Shown piece by piece: positions 1-5,880 of a stretch of 13,291 nucleotides of DNA (position 1 is its first letter; each line of letters opens with the position of its first letter). Location: assembly GCA_013153205.1 (NCBI GenBank), contig JAADEW010000009.1, positions 1 through 13,291 on the forward strand. The letters are read 5' to 3'. Below the pieces are notes generated by a model, which saw only the letters and a program-made list of their open reading frames with translations, was not told the origin of the DNA and searched no databases. The position numbers were made by a program, and so were the translations under genes. This stretch comes from Deferribacteres bacterium (GTDB lineage Bacteria > Thermosulfidibacterota > Thermosulfidibacteria > Thermosulfidibacterales > Thermosulfidibacteraceae).

Positions 1-3
1 AAA

Positions 4-10
4 TTTTTTT
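4..10 (+). terminator. Possible U-tract of an upstream terminator (hairpin outside window)
   Basis: A run of seven T residues sits at the very edge of the window, just before the promoter of the plus-strand unit. It could be the U-tract of a Rho-independent terminator for a gene to the left, but the hairpin would lie outside the window, so this stays weak. Confidence 0.2.
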
Positions 11-20
11 CGCACAGGGA

Positions 21-49
21 TTGACATTATTAAAATACTTGACTATCTA
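21..49 (+). promoter_or_regulatory. Candidate sigma-70 promoter of the polyamine/regulator operon
   Basis: A perfect -35 hexamer TTGACA (21-26) is followed by a 17-bp spacer and TATCTA (44-49), which matches the -10 consensus only in its TAT. The predicted start is near position 56, giving a leader of about 58 nt before the regulator's ATG. The two inverted repeats at 66-101 would lie just downstream of the start site, a usual place for an autoregulator's operators. The -35 match and spacing are direct observations; promoter function is inference. Confidence 0.45.
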
Positions 50-65
50 AAACAGGCTCTTATTT

Positions 66-82
66 CTAAACAAGAAGTTTAG
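66..82. promoter_or_regulatory. Candidate operator, inverted repeat 1
   Basis: A perfect inverted repeat CTAAAC-N5-GTTTAG (half-sites 66-71 and 77-82) lies between the promoter and the regulator gene. Seventeen bp with a short spacer is typical of sites bound by dimeric XRE-type helix-turn-helix proteins. A second related repeat follows 19 bp downstream, and an AAAC half-site occurs at 50-53, giving AAAC at 50, 68 and 87. The likely ligand is the adjacent XRE-cupin protein (inference). Confidence 0.45.
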
Positions 83-84
83 TA

Positions 85-101
85 GAAAACGAAAAGTTTA
101 G
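85..101. promoter_or_regulatory. Candidate operator, inverted repeat 2, overlapping the RBS
   Basis: This second copy is imperfect on the left (GAAAAC, 85-90) and perfect on the right (GTTTAG, 96-101). It shares AAAC-N5-GTTT with the first copy and is centred 19 bp away, close to two helical turns. Its right half-site runs into the Shine-Dalgarno sequence AGGAGA (100-105) of the regulator gene, so occupancy would block transcription through the leader. Confidence 0.4.
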
Positions 102-113
102 GAGACTCTGAAA

Positions 114-644
114 ATGGAAGTGGGGAAGAAGCTGAGAAGGCTTAGAAGAACAAAAGGGCTCACTCTGGAGGAACTTGCAAACAGGGCCGGTCTGACCAAG
201 GGCTTTCTGTCACAGATAGAGAGAGACAAGATGTCTCCGTCTATTGCCGCGCTGAAGGCTATTTTAGATGTGCTGGGAGAGGACATATCAACCTTCTTTA
301 AGGACATGGACGTAAAGGAGAAAAATGCCTTCAAGAAAGACGAAAGAAGGGCTGTAGAGTTTGAAAAACCGGGGGTTAAGATAGAGTCTCCCATTCCGAA
401 CCTGCACTACAGGGAGCTTGACCCCCTTATAGTCTCCATTGAACCGGGAGCTGAGATAGAGGATGAAGACTGGGATGTGGAGGAAGCCTTTGGATACATT
501 TTGAGGGGAAGCGTGAGAATCACAATAAACAAGAACGTATATACCCTGAGAAAAGGAGACTGCTTCTACATCTTCCCCGAAAGTAGCTACAGGATAGAGA
601 ACACCGGCAAGAAGGAAGCCGAAATTTTGATAGTAGCATATTAA
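114..644 (+). CDS. XRE-family regulator with C-terminal cupin domain (PuuR-like architecture)
   Basis: A predicted transcription factor, probably controlling the polyamine genes behind it. Residues 5-60 form an XRE helix-turn-helix (LTLEELANRAGLTKGFLSQIER), with the recognition helix near 28-38. Residues about 105-176 form a small cupin barrel (PGAEI, FGYILRGSVRI, LRKGDCFYIFP). The metal-binding His residues of classical cupins are absent: acidic residues replace the HxH and a Tyr stands in the later His position. The barrel is therefore more likely a small-molecule sensor than an enzyme. The 176-aa length is normal for the family, whose best-known member, E. coli PuuR, responds to putrescine. 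The ATG has AGGAGA at 100-105, 8 nt upstream. speH starts 18 nt after its stop. Two inverted repeats in its leader suggest autoregulation. That the effector is a polyamine or agmatine is inference from context. Confidence 0.85.
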   Translation: MEVGKKLRRLRRTKGLTLEELANRAGLTKGFLSQIERDKMSPSIAALKAILDVLGEDISTFFKDMDVKEKNAFKKDERRAVEFEKPGVKIESPIPNLHYRELDPLIVSIEPGAEIEDEDWDVEEAFGYILRGSVRITINKNVYTLRKGDCFYIFPESSYRIENTGKKEAEILIVAY

Positions 645-662
645 CAGACAGGGAGGTGAGAA

Positions 663-1040
663 ATGAAAGGACTGGGGCGCCATCTTTTGGTTGAGTTCTA
701 CGGATGTGACCCCGAGGCTCTCAACGATGTCAAGGGGCTTGAGAAGACCATGGTGGAAGCTGCTGAAGAGGCAGGCGCCACAGTTGTGAAAAGTGTGTTT
801 CACCTTTTCAACCCTCACGGTGTAAGCGGGGTTGTGGTGATAGCAGAGTCTCATCTTGCCATACACACATGGCCCGAATATGGATATGCCGCAGTTGACC
901 TTTTCACCTGCGGGGAGAGCGTTGACCCGTGGATAGCTTTTGAAAGGCTCAAAGAGAAGCTTGACGCGGAACACATGTTCACCATGGAGATAAACAGGGG
1001 ACAGCTTCACAGCGTGGCGGTGCTTCAGCACAAACCATAA
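663..1040 (+). CDS. speH: S-adenosylmethionine decarboxylase proenzyme, class 1B (prokaryotic)
   Basis: Converts S-adenosylmethionine to decarboxylated AdoMet, the aminopropyl donor for SpeE and BpsA. The 125-aa proenzyme is the short prokaryotic type. It self-cleaves between Glu62 and Ser63 in the motif VVIAESHLAIHTWPE, leaving an N-terminal pyruvoyl group on the alpha chain made from Ser63. His68 and Cys83 (DLFTCG) occupy the same numbers as the processing and catalytic residues known from the Thermotoga maritima enzyme. The ATG is preceded by a strong GGGAGGTGAG (651-660). The gene lies 18 nt after the regulator and 20 nt before the arginine decarboxylase, so it is almost certainly co-transcribed with both. 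The identification is secure. Confidence 0.96.
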   Translation: MKGLGRHLLVEFYGCDPEALNDVKGLEKTMVEAAEEAGATVVKSVFHLFNPHGVSGVVVIAESHLAIHTWPEYGYAAVDLFTCGESVDPWIAFERLKEKLDAEHMFTMEINRGQLHSVAVLQHKP

Positions 1041-1060
1041 CCGAATTCGGAGGAAGGAAG

Positions 1061-1528
1061 ATGGTGATAAAGACCCCTACCAAATTCTTTTTCGTAAAAG
1101 GCAAATCCGAAGGATACAAACCCTTAAACGCCTTTGACGGTGCCCTGCTTGATGCAGGAGTGGGGAACACCAACCTCGTGAAGATGTCCAGCATCATACC
1201 ACCCAGATGTGAGGAGATAGAGCCCATCACACTTCCACCGGGCGCCCTGGTGCCTGTGGCATACGCCAGCATAACATCGGAAAAACCGGGTGAGATAATC
1301 TCCGCCGCGGTAGCCGCCGCTTTCCCTGAAGACGAGGACTATCCCGCTCTCATCATGGAATACGCCGATAAAGCGCCCAAGGATGAGGTGGAGAAGATAG
1401 TGAGAAAGATGGCAGAAGAAGGTATGAAAATGCGCGGAAAAAGTGTAAAAAAAATAAAGAGCGTGGCAGTTGAGCACACGGTAGAAAAGGTGGGATGTGC
1501 CTTTGCCGCCGTGGTATTATGGGATTAA
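1061..1528 (+). CDS. pdaD: Pyruvoyl-dependent arginine decarboxylase
   Basis: Decarboxylates arginine to agmatine, the first committed step of the polyamine route. The 155-aa proenzyme is of the archaeal and thermophile type (PvlArgDC, Methanocaldococcus MJ0316 family), unrelated to PLP-dependent SpeA. It should self-cleave between Ser43 and Ser44 in LVKMSSIIPP to create the pyruvoyl group. Glu100 (LIMEYA) keeps the same distance from the cleavage site as the catalytic Glu of the Methanocaldococcus enzyme (Ser52/Ser53 and Glu109). Conserved flanking blocks GVGNTNLVKMSSI and PPGALVPVAYA are intact. GGAGGAAGG lies just upstream of the ATG. speE follows after 12 nt. A histidine decarboxylase of the same fold is an alternative, but the sequence and neighbours favour arginine. 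Confidence 0.93.
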   Translation: MVIKTPTKFFFVKGKSEGYKPLNAFDGALLDAGVGNTNLVKMSSIIPPRCEEIEPITLPPGALVPVAYASITSEKPGEIISAAVAAAFPEDEDYPALIMEYADKAPKDEVEKIVRKMAEEGMKMRGKSVKKIKSVAVEHTVEKVGCAFAAVVLWD

Positions 1529-1540
1529 GGAGAGCTGAAG

Positions 1541-2380
1541 ATGGAGCTGTGGTTTACTGAAAAGTATTCAAGTGGATGGGGAATATCCCTGAAAATAACG
1601 AGGGGAGTCTATTCTGGAAGAAGTCGATACCAGAAAATAGACATCCTTGAGACCCTTGATTTTGGCAAGATACTCATAATTGATGGTGCCACCATGCTCA
1701 CCGAAAAGGACGAGTTCGCCTATCACGAAATGCTGATACACGTTCCTTTCTTCACCCATCCCAATCCCAAAAGGATACTCATAATCGGCGGTGGAGACGG
1801 CGGTGCCGTAAGGGAGATATGCCGCCACAGCTGTGTGGAGAGCATAGACCTCGTTGAGATAGACAAACAGGTTATAGAGCTGTGTCAGAAGTATTTTCCC
1901 TCGGTAGCCTATGCGTTGAAAGACGAAAAGGTGAACATACTGATAGAAGACGGTATAGAATACCTGAAAAACTGCCCTGAAGGCAGATACGATGTGATAA
2001 TCGTTGACTCCACAGACCCCATAGGTCCGGCAGTTGGACTGTTTCAGAAGGAGTTTTACGAATCATGCTTCAACGCCCTTAAAAGTGATGGCATACTCAA
2101 CGTTCAGTCCGGCTCCCCCTACTTTCAGGAGGAGCTGATAGAGAAGGTCTTTTACGCCATGCAGGAGGTCTTCCCCATAGCAAGGACATACCTTGCAGGA
2201 ACCCCCACTTACGGGGGGATGTGGAGCTTCACTCTGGGGTCCAAGCTTCACGACCCCATAAAAGGAGCGCAGAGAAGAGACGAAGAGGTGCTCAACAACC
2301 TCAAGTATTACAACGAAGGAATACACACAGGAGCCTTTCAACTGCCAAATTATCTACTTAAAAGGTTGGGACTGGATTAG
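1541..2380 (+). CDS. speE: Spermidine synthase-family aminopropyltransferase (putrescine or agmatine acceptor)
   Basis: Transfers the aminopropyl group of decarboxylated AdoMet to a diamine, releasing methylthioadenosine. The 279 aa contain the N-terminal beta domain (1-60), the substrate segment LTEKDEFAYHEM (53-64), the nucleotide-binding GGGDGG (83-88), the acidic VEID (105-108), and the catalytic VDSTDPIGPA with Asp156 and Asp159. The C-terminal segment PTYGGMWSFTLGSK completes the pocket. It closely resembles Bacillus SpeE, even at the N-terminus (MELWFTEK) and at Met52, where many homologues have Gln. Because the gene before it makes agmatine and no ornithine decarboxylase is present, agmatine is a plausible acceptor (giving N1-aminopropylagmatine), as in Thermus and Thermococcus; putrescine remains possible. 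The SD AGGAGAG overlaps the previous stop region. Its stop shares one base with the next GTG start. Confidence 0.94.
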   Translation: MELWFTEKYSSGWGISLKITRGVYSGRSRYQKIDILETLDFGKILIIDGATMLTEKDEFAYHEMLIHVPFFTHPNPKRILIIGGGDGGAVREICRHSCVESIDLVEIDKQVIELCQKYFPSVAYALKDEKVNILIEDGIEYLKNCPEGRYDVIIVDSTDPIGPAVGLFQKEFYESCFNALKSDGILNVQSGSPYFQEELIEKVFYAMQEVFPIARTYLAGTPTYGGMWSFTLGSKLHDPIKGAQRRDEEVLNNLKYYNEGIHTGAFQLPNYLLKRLGLD

Positions 2381-2979
2381 TGATTCTCAAAAGGTTTAAA
2401 AAATACACGGAAAGACTGCTTGAGCCGCTGTCAAAGACTTTAAGCAGAAGGGGTGTTAATCCAAATCACATAACCGTAGCCGGAGCCGCTGTCAGCCTTC
2501 TCTCAGGGATTTTTTACTATAAAGGCTCACACCTTCTGGGGGCTGTTCTGCTTATAGTTGCGGGATTGTGCGACCTGCTTGACGGCAACATAGCCAGGGT
2601 CAACCAGAAGGTAAGCCCCTTTGGAGCCTTTCTCGACTCAACAGTTGACAGGTATTCGGACATGTTCGTCCTTTTCGGAATACTGGGTTTCGCCTTCAAA
2701 AATCAGGATGCAAGCCTTTTCTGGATTACCATACTGGCACTCATGGGCTCTTTTATGGTAAGCTATACCAGAGCAAGGGCTGAATGCATCATTGAAAGGT
2801 GTGATGTGGGCATTATGGAGCGCCCTGAAAGGATGGTGGTTCTAATCGCAGCCTCAATTCTGGGAGTGCTGGAGGCAGGACTTCTGGTTATAGCTGTCTT
2901 TGCCAACATAACCGCCATCCAGAGGATACACTACACATATAGACAAACAAAAAGATTAGAGGAAAAGAGAGATGTTTGA
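2380..2979 (+). CDS. CDP-alcohol phosphatidyltransferase family membrane protein
   Basis: An integral-membrane phospholipid head-group transferase. The family signature D-x2-D-G-x2-A-R-x8-G-x3-D-x3-D is complete: Asp65, Asp68, Gly69, Ala72, Arg73, Gly82, Asp86 and Asp90. These acidic residues bind two metals and the CDP-lipid. Hydrophobic segments lie near 31-47, 51-64, 92-107, 113-128 and 150-172. At 199 aa it is slightly longer than typical PgsA. The segment IMERPER (around 144-150) resembles the basic acceptor-site motif of inositol-phosphate transferases, so phosphatidylglycerophosphate synthase and an inositol-phosphate-lipid synthase are both possible; I cannot choose. The GTG start shares one base with the speE stop, implying translational coupling. 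Its 3' end overlaps the next gene by 8 nt. Confidence 0.88.
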   Translation: MILKRFKKYTERLLEPLSKTLSRRGVNPNHITVAGAAVSLLSGIFYYKGSHLLGAVLLIVAGLCDLLDGNIARVNQKVSPFGAFLDSTVDRYSDMFVLFGILGFAFKNQDASLFWITILALMGSFMVSYTRARAECIIERCDVGIMERPERMVVLIAASILGVLEAGLLVIAVFANITAIQRIHYTYRQTKRLEEKRDV

Positions 2980-3685
2980 GCTGTTGCCCATTTTGATATT
3001 CTTCTTTTTTATACTTTTCATCTTTAATCCCATATTCTGGCTCATATTCTTTCCCATTTTCATCATAGCGTTCTTTTACTTTCTGTCCTTTGAGCTTCTG
3101 CTGTTTGCCATCTTCAACCTCATAGTGGTTCCACAACAGCTCTGGCACATGTTCAAAAACCCGATACTGCGGAAGAACCACGCATTAGAGCACGCCACCA
3201 TAAATGTGCTTGAGGAGCGATACGGAAAGCTCCCCACAACAGGGGGGCTGGCTGACCTCAAAGGCTTTCACATCTTTACCAGAGAACCCATGCTAACGCC
3301 TGAAGTGGTGCTGGACGCCGCTCAGGAAGGGCTGGTGAGGCTTCAGCGGGGGGAAAAGGAGCTTGCAATACACGAAAGGTGCGGAACCTCCATAACCATA
3401 ACAAACCTGATACTATCCATAATATTTCTGCTCATCCTCTTTTTTGGCGGCATGTTTGACTTCTGGCATGTGGTGATAATGCTTGCCATTGCCTTCGCCA
3501 TATCCAAACCCCTCGGGAAGCTTGCCCAGAAATACATCACCACTGACCCGGATGTAAGAAACCTAATGATAACCGGGATTTTCCTTTCACCCTTCACAAA
3601 ATACTTCGGGATACCTCTTCCCGCAGGGCCCATAAGATACTTCGTGGAGACTAAGCAGATACCCAGGGCAGAAAGGATACAGTGA
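2972..3685 (+). CDS. DUF6391-like integral membrane protein with HxxEH motif
   Basis: Function unknown. The first 55 residues are extremely hydrophobic and Phe-rich and probably make two membrane segments (about 5-36 and 38-56). A soluble part (60-138) follows, then two more membrane segments (about 141-160 and 164-181) and a polar tail. The soluble part carries NHALEHATINVLEE (69-82) and IHERCGTS (133-140), which I recall as the conserved blocks of DUF6391, a family common in cyanobacteria. His70, Glu73 and His74 form an HxxEH, and His134/Cys137 lie 60 residues later, so a metal site is conceivable (inference). It overlaps the phosphatidyltransferase by 8 nt and rsmG by 4 nt. The upstream AGAGGAAAAGAG supports the ATG. 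Confidence 0.75.
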   Translation: MFELLPILIFFFFILFIFNPIFWLIFFPIFIIAFFYFLSFELLLFAIFNLIVVPQQLWHMFKNPILRKNHALEHATINVLEERYGKLPTTGGLADLKGFHIFTREPMLTPEVVLDAAQEGLVRLQRGEKELAIHERCGTSITITNLILSIIFLLILFFGGMFDFWHVVIMLAIAFAISKPLGKLAQKYITTDPDVRNLMITGIFLSPFTKYFGIPLPAGPIRYFVETKQIPRAERIQ

Positions 3686-4299
3686 CGCAGCAGGAAAGAG
3701 AATTTCTGGAGAAAAAGCTCGGCCTCCTTCCCGAACAGATAGAGAAGATTGAAAGACTCGTAAAACTGATAACCAAGTGGAACAAAAAGACCAACATCAC
3801 CGGATTAAAAACGGAGAAAGAGATACTGGAAGAGCTCGTTATAGACTCCATGATGCCCCTTGTGCTCACAAAGCTGGAATCTCCCGTGATGGACGCAGGA
3901 TGCGGAGGCGGATTTCCCACCCTTCCCCTCAAAATAGCCGAGCCGTCCCTCACCATTTGCTCCGTTGATTCAAACAGAAAAAAGATAAACTTTCTGAGAA
4001 ACTGCATAAGAGAGCTGAACCTTGAAGGCATTGAGCCCGTAAACGAAAGGGTTGAAAACCTTAAAGAGCTTCACGGCTCCTTCAAGACTGTAACGAGCAA
4101 AGCCTTTCTTCCTCCTGATGAAGCGGTAAAAGCCCTTGCCCCGTTTCTTTCCCCCGAAGGAAAGCTTATCATATTCGCTACAGAAAAAACGGCAAAGCTT
4201 TTAGAGCCCGCATTAAGAGAAAAAGCTCATATCATACCCTACACCCTCCCCTTCAGCCGAAAAAAAAGGTGTTTAATTATCGTTCCGCAGGCTGTATAA
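3682..4299 (+). CDS. rsmG: 16S rRNA (guanine-527-N7)-methyltransferase RsmG (GidB)
   Basis: Methylates N7 of G527 in the 530 loop of 16S rRNA using S-adenosylmethionine. The 205-aa length is normal. The N-terminal helical part ends in the family motif WNKKTNITG (33-41), followed by LVIDSM (52-57), equivalent to the usual HxxDS region. The SAM-binding loop is DAGCGGGFPTLPLKIAEP (71-88). VDSNRKKINFLRN and TSKAF supply the second acidic residue and the conserved substrate-side turn. The glycine loop (DAGCGGGFP) departs slightly from the common GxGxGFPG form. The GTG start overlaps the previous stop (GTGA), which implies coupled translation. The stop codon lies within a perfect TATAAT that may serve the next gene. 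Confidence 0.92.
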   Translation: MTQQEREFLEKKLGLLPEQIEKIERLVKLITKWNKKTNITGLKTEKEILEELVIDSMMPLVLTKLESPVMDAGCGGGFPTLPLKIAEPSLTICSVDSNRKKINFLRNCIRELNLEGIEPVNERVENLKELHGSFKTVTSKAFLPPDEAVKALAPFLSPEGKLIIFATEKTAKLLEPALREKAHIIPYTLPFSRKKRCLIIVPQAV

Positions 4300-4300
4300 T
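4272..4300 (+). promoter_or_regulatory. Candidate internal promoter at the 3' end of rsmG
   Basis: A perfect -10 hexamer TATAAT (4295-4300) overlaps the rsmG stop codon. A TTTAAT 17 bp upstream (4272-4277) is a half-matched -35. The predicted start is near 4307, immediately before a small hairpin and the RBS of the kinase gene. It could uncouple the kinase/USP/bpsA half from the upstream half. The -10 match is exact; the -35 is weak. Confidence 0.35.
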
Positions 4301-4310
4301 GCCTCAAAAA

Positions 4311-4323
4311 CCCTGATTCAGGG
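4311..4323 (+). promoter_or_regulatory. Small hairpin sequestering the RBS of the APH-like kinase
   Basis: CCCTG (4311-4315), loop ATT, CAGGG (4319-4323) forms a 5-bp GC-rich stem whose 3' arm is the start of the Shine-Dalgarno GGGGGA (4321-4326), 5 nt before the ATG at 4331. Folding would hide part of the RBS. No U-run follows, so it is not a terminator. A regulatory role is inference. Confidence 0.3.
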
Positions 4324-4330
4324 GGAAAAC

Positions 4331-5317
4331 ATGAAAACTGAAGAGCTGATAAAAGTGATGAGCAACCCCGAATTTTATCCCCACAACCCCAGCAGTGTTG
4401 AGGTGATACAGACCCACATCTCCGTTATCTTTCTGGCAGACGAGCTGGTTTACAAGGTAAAAAAACCCGTCAACTTTGGTTTTTTGGACTTCTCAACACT
4501 GGAGAAAAGAAAGTTCTTCTGCGAAAGGGAAATAGAGCTAAACAGAAGGCTTTCCCCAGACATATACCTCAAAGTGGAGCCCATAAAGATAGGAGGCAGT
4601 ATCGTGGAATATGCGGTGGTAATGAAGAGGCTTCCCACCCACATGTCCCTCAAAAACCTGATAAAAAGAGGACAGCTCAGCAGAAAAGATGTGGAAAGGG
4701 CTGTGGAGCTGATAGCAGACTTTCACAAAAGAGCTGAAACCAGCCGCGAGATAAAAGAATTCGGGAAAGTCCAAAACTTCAGGAAAAACACTGACGAAAA
4801 CTTTGAGCAGACCCGGAAGTTCATCGGCATTACCATAAACGAAGAGGACTACCGGTTTATAAAGGAGAAGACTGAAAGGTTTTACGAAAGATATGCGAGC
4901 CTTCTTGACGAAAGGGCAGAAAGAGGATGGGTGAAGGACTGCCACGGCGACCTCCACTCGGAACACATAGTCATAACTCCTGAAAAGATATGGGTCTTTG
5001 ACTGCATAGAGTTCAACGACAGGTTCAGATACATAGATGTGGCATGCGACATAGCCTTTCTCCTCATGGACATGGAGTTTCTCAACGAAAAAGAGATGAG
5101 TTCTTTTGCCTTCAAAACTTACAAAAGGCTGATGGAAGACGAGGAGCTGGAAAGGGTAATCCCCTTTTTCAAGTCATACAGAGCCTATGTAAGGGGAAAG
5201 GTCAACAGCCTGATGCTGGATGACCCCAACATAGACGAATCCGAAAAGGAAAGGCTAAAAAGCACGGCTCAAAGCTACTTTGCCCTTGCCAGACGCTATT
5301 TAGAAGAGCTGTCATGA
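4331..5317 (+). CDS. Aminoglycoside phosphotransferase-like small-molecule kinase (COG2187 type)
   Basis: A protein-kinase-fold phosphotransferase with unknown substrate. The N-lobe carries LVYKVKKPVNFGFLDFSTL with Lys42 as the probable ATP-binding lysine. The catalytic loop is DCHGDLHSEHI (203-213; Asp207 is the likely base). The metal-binding segment VFDCIEFNDRFRYIDVACD follows (Asp224, Asp236, Asp240). Arg/Lys-rich helices (285-328) close the C-lobe. It matches the N-terminal half of the widespread bifunctional protein in which this domain is fused to a P-loop kinase; here the second half is the next gene, joined by an ATGA overlap. Antibiotic resistance is unlikely: this subgroup is a chromosomal housekeeping family. 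It starts 31 nt after rsmG, has GGGGGA as RBS, and may have its own promoter. Confidence 0.85.
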   Translation: MKTEELIKVMSNPEFYPHNPSSVEVIQTHISVIFLADELVYKVKKPVNFGFLDFSTLEKRKFFCEREIELNRRLSPDIYLKVEPIKIGGSIVEYAVVMKRLPTHMSLKNLIKRGQLSRKDVERAVELIADFHKRAETSREIKEFGKVQNFRKNTDENFEQTRKFIGITINEEDYRFIKEKTERFYERYASLLDERAERGWVKDCHGDLHSEHIVITPEKIWVFDCIEFNDRFRYIDVACDIAFLLMDMEFLNEKEMSSFAFKTYKRLMEDEELERVIPFFKSYRAYVRGKVNSLMLDDPNIDESEKERLKSTAQSYFALARRYLEELS

Positions 5318-5880
5318 AAAGGGGAAGGATAATCGCCATATCAGGGCTCGTGGCCTCCGGGAAAAGCACCGTGGCAGAAAAACTTTCGGAAATACTGAGG
5401 GCGCAGGTAATCAGCTCAGATGTGATTAGAAAAAGGATGGCAGGCATAGACCCCTTTTCGCATATTAAGTGCGGATACAAAAAGGCCATATACTCCCCCT
5501 CCTTCACCCACAGGGTTTACGAAAGTATTATAAAAACCGCCGTGAAAGAGGCGAAAGAGGGAAAAGACGTGATAGTTGACGCCACCTTTTCGCAAAAAAG
5601 ATACAGAGACATGCTCAGAGGTGAGGCGGAAAAAGAGAAAATCCCGCTCTTTTTCTTCTTTCTGGACACCCCTGAAGCCACAATAATAGAGAGGCTCCGA
5701 AAAAGGGAGAAGGAAAGGACTGTATCAGATGCCGACATCAGCGTATATTTAAAGATGAAGGAGACATACGAATATCCTCAGGAAGACGAGGATGTGGTGG
5801 TGCTAAAAGGGGACAAAAGGGTTGAGGAGATAGTTGAGGAAATACTAAAAACGATAAAGGAGGGGCAAAATGGCTTTTAA
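5314..5880 (+). CDS. P-loop (AAA/zeta-toxin-like) nucleotide-dependent kinase, COG0645 type
   Basis: A 188-aa P-loop kinase of unknown substrate. Walker A is GLVASGKST (11-19). SSDVIRKRMAGIDP (34-47) is the conserved segment following the second strand. VIVDATF (86-92) is the Walker B-like strand, and RLRKREKERTVSDADIS carries the lid arginines. It corresponds to the C-terminal half of the usual APH-AAA fusion protein. The ATG overlaps the stop of the APH-like gene (ATGA) with only a weak AGAAGAG upstream, so expression probably depends on translational coupling. The two halves likely still work together, but this is inferred from the fused homologues. Its 3' end overlaps the USP gene by 11 nt. 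Confidence 0.85.
   Translation: MKRGRIIAISGLVASGKSTVAEKLSEILRAQVISSDVIRKRMAGIDPFSHIKCGYKKAIYSPSFTHRVYESIIKTAVKEAKEGKDVIVDATFSQKRYRDMLRGEAEKEKIPLFFFFLDTPEATIIERLRKREKERTVSDADISVYLKMKETYEYPQEDEDVVVLKGDKRVEEIVEEILKTIKEGQNGF

Noticed and set aside
39..67. Second possible promoter starting with TTGACT at 39-44
   Set aside because: No acceptable -10 at 16-18 bp downstream (TATTTC, ATTTCT or TTTCTA), while the TTGACA at 21-26 is a full consensus with 17-bp spacing.
288..1031. A 247-codon open frame on the minus strand opposite the regulator and speH
   Set aside because: It overlaps two genes with clear motifs and good ribosome binding sites, and its translation (His/Tyr/Val-rich, no domain) looks like an antisense shadow.
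1041..1050. Palindrome CCGAATTCGG between speH and the arginine decarboxylase gene
   Set aside because: Only 10 bp; as RNA it gives a 3-bp stem with a 4-nt loop. It lies directly beside the RBS and has no second copy nearby, so it is probably chance.
4331..5317. APH-like gene as an aminoglycoside resistance determinant
   Set aside because: Its motifs fit the chromosomal COG2187 group partnered with a P-loop kinase, and there is no mobile-element context.
5310..5320. Frameshift error breaking a fused APH-AAA protein
   Set aside because: Both halves have complete domains, the first ends after a plausible C-terminal helix, and the ATGA overlap matches the coupling style of other junctions here. 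Only read-level data could fully exclude it.
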